Assembly: GCA_905478245.1 (NCBI GenBank)
Contig: CAJQHT010000015.1
Coordinates: 1 to 40,242 of the forward strand
DNA from: an uncultured Rickettsiales bacterium
GTDB taxonomy: Bacteria > Pseudomonadota > Alphaproteobacteria > Rickettsiales > UBA1997
Direction of reading: 5' to 3'
DNA length: 40,242 nt
Of the stretch, positions 26,749-34,921 are shown in pieces (position 1 is the stretch's first letter; each line of letters begins with the position of its first letter). The translations under genes were made by a program, and so were the position numbers. A model generated the notes under the pieces. The model was not told the DNA's origin and ran no database searches. It worked only from the letters and a program-made list of their open reading frames with translations.

Positions 26749-28143
26749 TTAAAATAAGGACTCGTCAAAATTATTTGTAGTATATCTTGCTATTTTGATA
26801 TTATTATCCCAGAAATTCTTTTGAAGTCCAGCTTTTATTTTTAAGTGGTTAATAAAATCTTGTTTATTTTTAATTTCATTCCAAACTGAAGGTAGGAAAG
26901 TTACTCTTTTATTACCAGATGTTAATATTAAGCCATCAATATTAGGTCGAATTTTATTTAATAAATCTTTTTCGGAGGTAAATTCTAAATTTTCTGATGG
27001 ATTTAATATTGAAATTGAGATTTTTACATCATCTAATTCATTTTTTGTCAATTTGCTAAATCTATTATCCAAAAAAGCAGCACTGTAAGCATTAAAGGCA
27101 ACATCTTGCAATATATCTCTACTGGCTTCAAGCGAACCAATACATCCCCTTAATTTATCATCCATGGTAAGAGTGACAAATGTTGCCCTTGGGTCTAAGT
27201 TAAATTCTAGAGCACTATCCAAAAATTCAGGAGTGTCATAATTATTTTCCAGTGAATATTCAATTATCTCTCTTGCAATTGCTAATAGCTCTTGCTTATG
27301 TGGTTTTGACATTATTTCTCCTAGATTTTCTTTTGTTGCGCAGTAAAATGCCCCATAGCCCACAACTCCATTATCATCCTGTTCAACATTTTTATTATCA
27401 ATGATGATGTCTCCTGAGTTGCAAAAATCGATAATATTAATATCTAATTTTTTCTTTTTAGCAACTTGCATCAATCCGCAAACCGGAAGAAAGCCGCATA
27501 ATTTTTCCGTATCCAATTCTGATATTTCTAGCTTTTCTATATCTTTGCAAGTTTTAGCATCTGTTACATATGCTTCTTCGTAAGGGTGATAATGGCTAAG
27601 ATCTGTACTGATGATGATTAAAGTTTCATCATTGCCCCATAATTTCTCAATTATTTCACTGGATTGATCTATGTTGCAATTTCCAACTAAAATAGGGGTT
27701 ATTTTTATAGAATCATTGAATATTTTTTGCAAAAATGGTATATGAACTTCTAGGCTATGTTCATCTTTATGTATTTTGTCAGAAATACAAATATTAATAT
27801 CTGTTTTTAAGGATTTAATGATATCTTGATCAATTTTTACTTTCCCAAGCGGTGTTTCAAAATATTCACTTGCAGGAAGTGCAAAACCATCAAATGAACT
27901 ATGGTGTGATGGTCCAATTAAAATTACTCTCTTAATGCTATCTTTTATTTTTGCCAAAGGTTTATAGGCAGATGCCGCAACTTGCCCACTATATATATAG
28001 CCAGCATGGGGAACTATAATCGCTTTTGGTTTTGCTTCCAAGCTAGGAGCTTTATTCAAAAAATGATCCAGCATTTGATCTAAATGGTCTTTATTGTCTG
28101 GATAGAATGTTCCTGATACTGCTGCTTTTCTAATTTTTGACAT
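26749..28143 (-). CDS. MEMO1-AMMECR1 fusion protein (AmmeMemoRadiSam system B+A)
   Basis: The 464-residue protein joins two families. Residues 1-265 are MEMO-like: AAVSGTFYPDNKDHLDQML, VPHAGYIYSGQVAASAYK, LIGPSHHSSFDGFALP, LVGNCN, STDLSHYHPYEEA, and a Cys-containing LCGFLPVCGL. The fold resembles extradiol dioxygenases, with conserved His and Cys at the metal site. Residues 280-464 are AMMECR1: ATFVTLTMDDKLRGCIGSLEA, where LRGCIG is the family signature, then DNRFSKLTKNEL and ISILNP. In bacteria these two domains co-occur with a radical SAM enzyme (AmrS), which is not in the window. The biochemical role is unsettled; a link to radical enzymology has been proposed. Family assignment is sure, function is not. 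Confidence 0.9.
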   Translation of the reverse strand: MSKIRKAAVSGTFYPDNKDHLDQMLDHFLNKAPSLEAKPKAIIVPHAGYIYSGQVAASAYKPLAKIKDSIKRVILIGPSHHSSFDGFALPASEYFETPLGKVKIDQDIIKSLKTDINICISDKIHKDEHSLEVHIPFLQKIFNDSIKITPILVGNCNIDQSSEIIEKLWGNDETLIIISTDLSHYHPYEEAYVTDAKTCKDIEKLEISELDTEKLCGFLPVCGLMQVAKKKKLDINIIDFCNSGDIIIDNKNVEQDDNGVVGYGAFYCATKENLGEIMSKPHKQELLAIAREIIEYSLENNYDTPEFLDSALEFNLDPRATFVTLTMDDKLRGCIGSLEASRDILQDVAFNAYSAAFLDNRFSKLTKNELDDVKISISILNPSENLEFTSEKDLLNKIRPNIDGLILTSGNKRVTFLPSVWNEIKNKQDFINHLKIKAGLQKNFWDNNIKIARYTTNNFDESLF

Positions 28144-28163
28144 ATAATTATTAAGGAATTTAT

Positions 28164-28928
28164 TTATTTTAAGAAATTAATAGGACCATTACTGCTGCCA
28201 GCAATGAATTGTTCCAAATATTTATTTTTAGAATTATCAATATCTTTAATATCTCCAAACCAGATAATTTTTCCTTCATAAAGCATGGCAACTTTATCGG
28301 CAATTTTGCGAGCAGAATGCATGTCATGCGTAATTGTTACGGTTGTAGCCCCAAGTTCTTTTGAATTTTTAACTATTAGATCATTAATAACATCAGCCAT
28401 GATGGGGTCTAAACCTGTCGTAGGTTCATCAAAAAATATAATTTCAGGATCGGTGGCAATTGACCTGGCAAGAGATGCTCTTTTTTGCATGCCCCCAGAT
28501 AGTTCAGAAGGGTAAAGATCGGCAACATTTTTTGCTAATCCCACCATTTTTAATTTTTCAATTGCAATTTTTTTGGCTTTATTTTTATTAATTTTATTAA
28601 CATTGATTAATCTAAAAGCAACATTTTCCCAAATAGTTAAGGAGTCAAATAATGCCCCACCTTGAAATAAAAAGCCAATTTTTGACATTAATTTTCCTTT
28701 TTCTTTTGAGGTTATGGTGGATAGTTTGATGCCATCTATTGTGATTTCTCCTTGATGTAAATCGAGTAAAGTTGTAATGGTTTTAATGCATACAGATTTA
28801 CCACTACCAGATCCGCCGACAATCACTAGGGATTCCCCTTCTTTAACTTCGAAATTAACGCCTTTTAATATTTGTTTGGAGCCGAAGCCGCGAGCTAATC
28901 CTTCAACTTTAATTTTTGTTTTTTTCAT
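28164..28928 (-). CDS. mlaF: ABC transporter ATPase, MlaF type
   Basis: This is the ATPase of the Mla-type phospholipid transporter (MlaFEDB), which moves lipids between the membranes. The 254-residue protein has Walker A GGSGSGKS at 38-45, the Q-loop in IGFLFQGGALFDSLTIWENVAF (typical of MlaF/Ttg2A), the signature LSGGMQ at 143-148 and Walker B IIFFDEPTTGLDP near 163-175. The H-loop is TVTITHDM. The permease MlaE and substrate protein MlaD are not adjacent, so the system is split. Its start is 27 bp downstream of a full family A element in the same orientation. Confidence 0.88.
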   Translation of the reverse strand: MKKTKIKVEGLARGFGSKQILKGVNFEVKEGESLVIVGGSGSGKSVCIKTITTLLDLHQGEITIDGIKLSTITSKEKGKLMSKIGFLFQGGALFDSLTIWENVAFRLINVNKINKNKAKKIAIEKLKMVGLAKNVADLYPSELSGGMQKRASLARSIATDPEIIFFDEPTTGLDPIMADVINDLIVKNSKELGATTVTITHDMHSARKIADKVAMLYEGKIIWFGDIKDIDNSKNKYLEQFIAGSSNGPINFLK

Positions 28929-28955
28929 AAATAATTATGTTTAAAGGATTGCTTA

Positions 28956-29138
28956 TACCAAATCCCATCTTTAAAATGGGTTAAAATAATAAATAATCTA
29001 ACTTTATATTTTTTGATTAAAATCATAAAAAGCCCATGAAAAATATTATGAAATATGAACATACTGACGACTCTCTTTTATAATTTTTATCTAAAAAATA
29101 TTTTGCCTGCATCATTCATTAAAGATTAAGAATTGGTA
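28956..29138 (-). repeat. Family A element, complete (183 bp), upstream of mlaF
   Basis: On the minus strand it begins TACCAATTCTTAATCTTTAA at 29138 and ends AAAGATGGGATTTGGTA at 28956. It is nearly the reverse complement of 16134-16317. It lies between the dsbA-like stop and the mlaF start, and is oriented towards mlaF. Confidence 0.85.
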
Positions 29139-29144
29139 TTAGAT

Positions 29145-29867
29145 TTATAATTCAGCCTCAATAACCTCTTTAAAATTATCAAAATTATGATAGCCTTTAA
29201 TTAATTTACCATTTATAATGAATGTTGGAGTTGATTTTATTTTTAATTCTTTTGCTGATTTCATTCTTTTTTGCAATATATTATCCACTAATTTTTCATC
29301 ATTAACGCAATTTTCAAATTGCTGAGCACTTATTCCATTTAGGTTAGCTAATGATTTTAGTTTTTCAATTAAATCCTCGCTGAAAGCCCAAGATTCCTGA
29401 TTTTTAAATAATACTTTGACGAATTTGTAGTATTTTTCAATATTATTATCTGCTTTTAATTTACATTGTGAGATTATGGAGGCAAATAAAGCACTTTTAT
29501 TTAAAGGAAAATCACGATATATAAATTTTACCTTACCTTTATCTATATAGTTTTTTTCAATTTTATCAAAAACCTCATGATAGAAACTGGCACAGTGAGG
29601 ACAGGATAAAGAGGCATATTCAATGATTGTTACAGCTGCATTACTATCTCCAAGGACGAAATCTCCTGCTACTTCATAATATAATTCGCTATTATTATTC
29701 TTGAGCTCTTGGGCTATCTTTATTTTTTCAATCATTCTATTTTTTTGAATGTTTGAATAAATAAAAATTCCAGAAATAATTACAATCACCAATAACACCA
29801 ATGATATAATGGTAATTTTCTTATTTTTACAAAGAAGTGTTTTGATTTGATTAAATATTTTACCCAT
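29145..29867 (-). CDS. DsbA-family thiol:disulfide oxidoreductase
   Basis: The 240-residue protein is anchored by one N-terminal membrane segment (about 18-37), with the rest in the periplasm. The thioredoxin fold has the active site CPHC at 89-92 in EYASLSCPHCASFYHEVF. KVKFIYRDFPLN follows, and the cis-proline loop is in STPTFIINGKLIKG near 215-225. This matches the DsbA/BdbD-type proteins common in Rickettsiales, which oxidise cysteines of secreted proteins. CPHC is the classic oxidising DsbA motif. It is alone between a repeat and the divergent glycosyltransferase. Confidence 0.9.
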   Translation of the reverse strand: MGKIFNQIKTLLCKNKKITIISLVLLVIVIISGIFIYSNIQKNRMIEKIKIAQELKNNNSELYYEVAGDFVLGDSNAAVTIIEYASLSCPHCASFYHEVFDKIEKNYIDKGKVKFIYRDFPLNKSALFASIISQCKLKADNNIEKYYKFVKVLFKNQESWAFSEDLIEKLKSLANLNGISAQQFENCVNDEKLVDNILQKRMKSAKELKIKSTPTFIINGKLIKGYHNFDNFKEVIEAEL

Positions 29868-29951
29868 AGCTATAAATTTGTTTGAATTAAATAATACTAC
29901 ATTATAAAATAATTCTTTTAAAGATTAAATTCAATCAATTAGTTAAGATTT

Positions 29952-30737
29952 ATGGCAAAATTACCAATTTCTGTTTTTATTATAACTAAAGACGAAGAGG
30001 ATCGAATAGGAAAGGCTATAAAATCAGTAATTAATTTTGTTGATGAGGTTTTAATTATTGACTCAGGCAGTACTGATAAAACTGTTCAGATTGCCAAGGA
30101 GCTAGGAGCTAATGTGGTATTTAATAATTGGCAAGGCTATGGTCCTCAAAAAATATTTGGCGAAAATAGATGTAAAAATGATTGGATATTAAATATTGAT
30201 GCTGATGAGAGGGTTTCTCAAGAGCTGATTAATGAAATTAATGATATTTTTACAAATGAGATTCCAAATAAATATATTGGCTATAAAATTAAAATTCTAA
30301 ATCAATTTTTTAATGAAGATAAGCCAAAAAAACTAGCTTATTACTATAATCAGCTGCGGCTATATAATAGAAACTTCGCTGGCTTTAAAAATAGCACTAT
30401 TCATGATTCCGTTAAATTAAAAGATAAAGAAGATTCTAGTAAGATTAATAATTTAAGTGGCATTATATCTCATCAATCCTTCCGTTCTTATGCCCACTGG
30501 ATTGAGAAAATTGATAGTTATTCCAATATGCAAGCAGCAGAAGCTTTTACGAAGGGAAAAAATATCAGTATCTTAAAAATATTAATTACACCTTTACTTT
30601 CTTTTATTAAGGGTTATTTTATAAGGCGTTATTTTATTTACGGCTTTAATGGAATTATTTACAGCTATATTTTTGCCTTTGGCAGAACTTTAAAGATGAT
30701 TAAAATAAGAGAAATCTTTGAAAAGAATAAAAATTAA
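29952..30737 (+). CDS. Family 2 glycosyltransferase, WaaE/KdtX-like
   Basis: The 261-residue cytoplasmic-face enzyme has the GT-A fold of family 2: SVFIITKDEEDRIGKAIKSV at the N-terminus, VLIIDSGSTDKT at 33-44 and the metal-binding NIDADER at 81-87. Downstream are GYKIKILNQFFN, a YNQLRLYNR segment and a hydrophobic region near 200-240. The pattern is that of the LPS-core WaaE/KdtX glycosyltransferases, which suits an LPS producer with kdsB. Donor and acceptor are unknown. It ends 11 bp before the ankyrin gene, and the two may be cotranscribed. Confidence 0.85.
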   Translation: MAKLPISVFIITKDEEDRIGKAIKSVINFVDEVLIIDSGSTDKTVQIAKELGANVVFNNWQGYGPQKIFGENRCKNDWILNIDADERVSQELINEINDIFTNEIPNKYIGYKIKILNQFFNEDKPKKLAYYYNQLRLYNRNFAGFKNSTIHDSVKLKDKEDSSKINNLSGIISHQSFRSYAHWIEKIDSYSNMQAAEAFTKGKNISILKILITPLLSFIKGYFIRRYFIYGFNGIIYSYIFAFGRTLKMIKIREIFEKNKN

Positions 30738-30748
30738 AATATAATTAT

Positions 30749-31675
30749 ATGTCAAAAAATCAACCAAATGAGACAAAAAAAACTATCAATTATTTTGGCA
30801 GTGTAGAAGAGACTTCTGAAGATTTGAGGCAGTCAGGAATCGATACTATAGATTTTTTGTTTGATGAAGGGAGTGAGTCTAATCCTGAGAGTGGCGCAGA
30901 AGCATCTTCTGAAGAATTGGCTGGGACTCCATACTTTGGGCCTGATTTTTGGGATGTCGAGCAGAAGAGAAATGATGATGTCCATACTTCTCATGACAGA
31001 AAATTAGAACATTCAAATCAATCTAATGTTGCTGATTCAGGGAGTGGAACAATATTAGACTTTTATAGAGAGTTAAATGCAAAAAAAAGTCAAGAAGAAA
31101 ATTTGGTATTATCAGGGTTAAAAATAATACAAAATATTTGTCAGGGTGAATTGGGTAAAGTTCAAGCAATTCCCCGTGGGAAATTAAATAGATCGTTACA
31201 ACGGGGCAATACAGCTCTTCATTTTGCAGCTAAATATGGTAAAAGAGATATTGTTGAATATTTAATAACGCAAAATGTTGATGTTAATAAGACTAATGAT
31301 GATAATGAGACAGCTCTTCATCTGGTTCTTACTAGTACTGATATTATTGACTTTGCAGATCAAGAAAAAGTAGTAGTAAAATTATTAGAAAAGACAAATA
31401 ATCAAGATCTATGTAAGGAGCTTAATAATTTACCTAATGTTCCTTCAAGTAATCAGAACTCATGCTCTGAGTCATCATCTCAATTAGCGATATATTTAGG
31501 TAATATTTCAAAATTAAAAGCAATACTTGAGTTGGAAAAAGATAAAAGAGGAAATGGGGAAGCAAAGATGGAAGAGAAATTCAGTCCATCTTCGTCATCA
31601 AGTGGCACATATGATTATCATTCTTTATCAGAAAATAATTCAAAATCAGATTCGAAATGCTGTAATATTCTCTAA
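30749..31675 (+). CDS. Ankyrin-repeat protein with C-terminal CAAX box, candidate effector
   Basis: The 308-residue protein has a low-complexity, acidic and Ser-rich N-terminus (about 1-110), then two clear ankyrin repeats. The first is GNTALHFAAKYGKRDIVEYL with a QNVDVNKTN tail (about 152-184), the second NETALHLVLTSTDII and on (185-218). A weak third is near 244-262. A Ser-rich linker leads to the end SDSKCCNIL, so the last four residues CNIL (305-308) fit the eukaryotic CAAX prenylation rule; Leu at the last place favours geranylgeranylation. Legionella AnkB is a known ankyrin-CAAX effector. No signal peptide is seen, so export by a type IV system is inferred. It follows a glycosyltransferase gene by 11 bp. 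Confidence 0.85.
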   Translation: MSKNQPNETKKTINYFGSVEETSEDLRQSGIDTIDFLFDEGSESNPESGAEASSEELAGTPYFGPDFWDVEQKRNDDVHTSHDRKLEHSNQSNVADSGSGTILDFYRELNAKKSQEENLVLSGLKIIQNICQGELGKVQAIPRGKLNRSLQRGNTALHFAAKYGKRDIVEYLITQNVDVNKTNDDNETALHLVLTSTDIIDFADQEKVVVKLLEKTNNQDLCKELNNLPNVPSSNQNSCSESSSQLAIYLGNISKLKAILELEKDKRGNGEAKMEEKFSPSSSSSGTYDYHSLSENNSKSDSKCCNIL

Positions 31676-31721
31676 AAACCCAAAAATAACTTGATTGATT
31701 GATTTTTGTTAATATAATTTC

Positions 31722-31795
31722 ATTTCCTATCTTTAAAGTTGGTTAAAATTAATAAGCAATCTAATGCCAAAACCCATCTTTAAATTAATTTAATA
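31722..31795 (-). repeat. Family A element, two terminal fragments
   Basis: TTTCCTATCTTTAAAGTTGG followed by TTAAAATTAATAAGCAATCT matches the right arm of family A in reverse (31722-31764). A second terminus-like piece, TGCCAAAACCCATCTTTAAA, starts at about 31765. Both lie between the ankyrin gene and yajQ. Unlike the longer copies, they do not point to the next gene start. Confidence 0.5.
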
Positions 31796-31805
31796 TTATA
31801 ATAAT

Positions 31806-32294
31806 ATGGCTAGTTTTGATATAGTTTGTCAGATTGACTTACAGGAAGTTGATAATGCTGTTAATGGCGTTTTAAGAGAATTAACAAATCGTTACGATTT
31901 TAAGGGTGCCAATTTTTCCCTCTCAATAGATAAAAAGGATAATAAAATTACTATTAATGCTGATGATGATTATAAATTATCGCAAATACAAGCATCACTA
32001 AAAGCAAATATGGTTAAAAGATCAATAGATGTCAGAGCTCTTGATTTTCAAAAAGAAGAAGGAGCTTCTAATAATTCCTTAAGACAAATTGTTAATATTA
32101 AACAAGGAATTGACCAGGAATCTTCTAAGAAAATCGTTAAGGATATAAAATCAAAAAAATTAAAAGTTCAGGCTTCTATCAGGGGTGATGAAGTAAGGGT
32201 CGAGGCTAAGAAAATAGATGATTTACAGTTTGTAATGGGTTTTATAAAAGAGCAAAACCCAGATCAAGCCTTACAATTTATTAATTTTAGATAA
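31806..32294 (+). CDS. yajQ: YajQ family nucleotide-binding protein (UPF0234)
   Basis: YajQ proteins bind nucleic acid or nucleotides; a cyclic-di-GMP effector role is known in Xanthomonas. The 162-residue protein is full length and follows the family closely. It has MASFDIVCQIDLQEVDNAVN at the start, RYDFKGA near 29-35, QASLKANMVKRSID near 62-75, IKQGIDQESSKKIVKDIK, KVQASIRGDEVRV and the end DQALQFINFR. Its role here is unknown. No operon partner is evident. Confidence 0.95.
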   Translation: MASFDIVCQIDLQEVDNAVNGVLRELTNRYDFKGANFSLSIDKKDNKITINADDDYKLSQIQASLKANMVKRSIDVRALDFQKEEGASNNSLRQIVNIKQGIDQESSKKIVKDIKSKKLKVQASIRGDEVRVEAKKIDDLQFVMGFIKEQNPDQALQFINFR

Positions 32295-32299
32295 ATTTA

Positions 32300-32354
32300 T
32301 AGCAATTCTTAATCTTTAGGCAAAAAATATGAAGTTAAGCTATTCGTTATTTTA
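32300..32354 (+). repeat. Family A element, internally deleted, abutting thiS
   Basis: The left terminus AGCAATTCTTAATCTTTA is joined to the right arm GGCAAAAAATATGAAGTTA and TTCGTTATTTTAA. The terminal repeat on the right is missing. The element sequence stops at the thiS stop codon (TTA on plus at 32352-32354). Confidence 0.6.
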
Positions 32355-32558
32355 ACCCCCGCCTATAAATGAGACTATTTCTATATTATCTCCATCGCAA
32401 ATTTGAGTTGATTCAAAATCATTATTTTGAATAATTTCTAGATTTCTTTCAATGGCAATTTTTTCAAGATCTAGCTTTAAATCCCTTACCAAATCTTTTA
32501 TTGTTAAGTTTTTATTGATAATTCTCTCTTCGCCGTTTAGGGTTATTGTTGCTTTCAT
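32352..32558 (-). CDS. thiS: Sulfur carrier protein ThiS
   Basis: ThiS carries sulfur as a C-terminal thiocarboxylate for making the thiazole of thiamine. The 68-residue protein has the ubiquitin-like beta-grasp pattern: MKATITLNGEERII, TIKDLVRDLKLD, VIERN-type IAIERNLEI, and the end CDGDNIEIVSFIGGG with the functional GG tail. The length is right. No thiG, thiF or thiO is adjacent. Its stop codon is supplied at the edge of a repeat remnant. MoaD is excluded by the internal motif and IERN segment. Confidence 0.92.
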   Translation of the reverse strand: MKATITLNGEERIINKNLTIKDLVRDLKLDLEKIAIERNLEIIQNNDFESTQICDGDNIEIVSFIGGG

Positions 32559-32695
32559 TTTGTAATTATGTAATATTTCGACTAGACTAATAACAATTTA
32601 AAGATAAACTTACCTTTCATCTATAAAATTAAAGATGAAATTTATTATTGCAAATCTGTAAATCCATAATAATTTACTAATTTTAGTAATCAACC

Positions 32696-33775
32696 ATGTT
32701 AATTTATAAACGCTATCTTTTAAATAGAATTGCTGGTTATTTTTTAATGGTGGTAACGGTTCTGACTTGTTTAATTTGGTTTACAAGAGCAATATCATTC
32801 ATCAAATATATCACTGAAAAAGGTATAAGTATTAGTTCATTTTTATATTTATTTGTTCTAATTTTACCTTGGCTAGCTCTACTTATTATTCCAATTTCAT
32901 TATTTATTGCCATAATTTCAGTTTATAGCAAAATGATAAGTAGCAATGAATTAACGATTCTTAAAAATTCCGGTTTAGATAAATCTAAAATAGCTAAGCC
33001 AGCTATTATTGTAGCTATATTTTTGTCAGTTTTTTGTTATATTATTTCCTTTTATTTAATGCCAATATCCAATAAAAGCCTTAGGGAATCAAGGAATAAT
33101 TTTCAACATAATTATGCTAATATTATGGTAACCCCAGGCATATTTGAGAGTTTAAATAATTTAACTATTTATGTAAATGACAGGCAGGGCAATAAATTAT
33201 CAGGTGTTTTATTATATGATAATTACAACAAAGATAGCTCTTTAACTCTAACGGCAAAATCTGGTCAATTATTATATGAAGATGGCTCAATTTTAATGTT
33301 ACTTTATGATGGTTCATTACAAAAATTTAATTTTAAAGAGAAAAACTCAGAAATATTAAATTTTGATAATTATGTTGTAAATCTTAGTCAGAATAAAGAT
33401 ATTTCCCATAATTATAGCTGGAAAGCTTCGGAAAGATATTTGAGTGAATTAATAAATATTGATAAATCTAAATTTTCAGAAAAGCAATTAGCGAGCTTCA
33501 GGGTGGAAATTCATCAAAGATTTACCTATCCTTTATTTTCAATAATTCTAGCTCTAATTGCCTGTTCTTACGTTTTAAGAGGTGAGTTTAATAGAAGAGG
33601 CAGTCCTAAAAATAATATTTACAGCATTATTTCTGCTTGTATTTTCATTATTATCACTATGGCAAGTTATGATTTAATGGAAAAGTCAGAGAAATATAAT
33701 ATTCTACTATATGGTAATTTTGCTTTCTTTATTGCATCTTCTACCTATATTTTAAAAAATAACTTCAGAAAATAA
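32696..33775 (+). CDS. lptF: LPS export system permease LptF
   Basis: LptF is one of two inner-membrane permeases that, with the LptB ATPase, extract LPS for transport to the surface. The 359-residue YjgP/YjgQ-family protein has membrane segments near 10-35, 50-72 and 96-122, a periplasmic beta-jellyroll (about 130-265), then C-terminal spans from about 270. The start MLIYKRYLLNRIAGYF and TSNELTILKNSG-like segment (SSNELTILKNSGLDKSKI near 82) are typical. It is followed 7 bp later by lptG, its partner. Confidence 0.93.
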   Translation: MLIYKRYLLNRIAGYFLMVVTVLTCLIWFTRAISFIKYITEKGISISSFLYLFVLILPWLALLIIPISLFIAIISVYSKMISSNELTILKNSGLDKSKIAKPAIIVAIFLSVFCYIISFYLMPISNKSLRESRNNFQHNYANIMVTPGIFESLNNLTIYVNDRQGNKLSGVLLYDNYNKDSSLTLTAKSGQLLYEDGSILMLLYDGSLQKFNFKEKNSEILNFDNYVVNLSQNKDISHNYSWKASERYLSELINIDKSKFSEKQLASFRVEIHQRFTYPLFSIILALIACSYVLRGEFNRRGSPKNNIYSIISACIFIIITMASYDLMEKSEKYNILLYGNFAFFIASSTYILKNNFRK

Positions 33776-33782
33776 TTTATTA

Positions 33783-34895
33783 ATGAACAGATCATCTAAA
33801 ATTATAAATTTTTATTTAATTAGATCTTTTTTAAAGAATTTATTTATAATCTTTATCTCAATAGTTTTATTATCTTTTATAATTAATCTATTTGACACTT
33901 TAAATATATCAAAACATAGCGACTCTATAACTTTTTATCAAATATTTATATTAACTTTATTACAAATACCATCCTTTATAGCTGATATCGCCGTCTTTTT
34001 AGTAATGATATCATCCATGGTAACCTTATATAATCTTTGTGCCAAGAGTGAAATAACCATAATGAGGTCAGTTGGAATGTCTATGTGGAGAATATTGACT
34101 CCTTTGATAATTACTAATTTTATTATAGGGTTAATATTTATATTTATTTTTTTACCTCTAACTATTCTGTCAACTAAGCAATATTCTATAATTAAAAATG
34201 AAATTATTGGTCATAATCAGGAGATCAGCTTTGCCCCTCAAAATGGCATTTGGTTAAAGCAGGATAATGCGGAAATTCCTGGCGAGGAAATTAAAATAAG
34301 ATCTGACAGAGTTTATCGTGATAGTTTGCGTTTTAAAAATGTGACAATTTGGTTTTTTAATAAAGATGATGTTTTTTATAAAAAATTAGATGTTGCGCAT
34401 ATGAGACTATCTGGAGGTAAGTGGCTTATAAAGTCAGCTATTCTAAATGATAATGATAATATCAATAAAGAAATCAATAATGTTACCATAGCAACCAATC
34501 TTGAGGCGGACTTTATTAATCAAAAGGTAATTAATAATTTTGAAGATGTTAAATTATTTTCTATTTTTGATTTACCTGAATTGATAAATAACCTAGAATC
34601 AGCTGGCTTTTCATCTCGTAAATTTAAAGTTTACTTTCATTCTTTGCTTAACTATCCCCTATTATTTATTAGCGTTAGTTTAATTGCTGCCTATTTTTCC
34701 ATTAATAATGTTAGGGATAAAAATAATATTTTATATATTATTTGTGGAATAATATTTGGATTAATAAATTATGTTGGTCTTAACATTATGTCTGCCCTTG
34801 GTTCCTCTGGTATTATTCCTTGTTTTATGGCCACCTGGCTCATAACTCTTTTATTTTTAGCTGTATCGGTTATTTTGGTGTTCAGAAAAGAATAA
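33783..34895 (+). CDS. lptG: LPS export system permease LptG
   Basis: LptG pairs with LptF in the LptB2FG exporter. The 370-residue protein has the same layout: N-terminal spans (about 12-34, 55-75, 98-124), a periplasmic domain, and C-terminal spans after 288. The coupling segment SEITIMRSVGMSMWRIL near 89-105 and the periplasmic QNGIWLKQ are family features. It lies 7 bp after lptF, so they form an operon. A C element and hairpin repeats follow in the gap before the convergent lolC. Confidence 0.93.
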   Translation: MNRSSKIINFYLIRSFLKNLFIIFISIVLLSFIINLFDTLNISKHSDSITFYQIFILTLLQIPSFIADIAVFLVMISSMVTLYNLCAKSEITIMRSVGMSMWRILTPLIITNFIIGLIFIFIFLPLTILSTKQYSIIKNEIIGHNQEISFAPQNGIWLKQDNAEIPGEEIKIRSDRVYRDSLRFKNVTIWFFNKDDVFYKKLDVAHMRLSGGKWLIKSAILNDNDNINKEINNVTIATNLEADFINQKVINNFEDVKLFSIFDLPELINNLESAGFSSRKFKVYFHSLLNYPLLFISVSLIAAYFSINNVRDKNNILYIICGIIFGLINYVGLNIMSALGSSGIIPCFMATWLITLLFLAVSVILVFRKE

Positions 34896-34921
34896 TGCCA
34901 AAAAGTCAATAAATTAAATAA

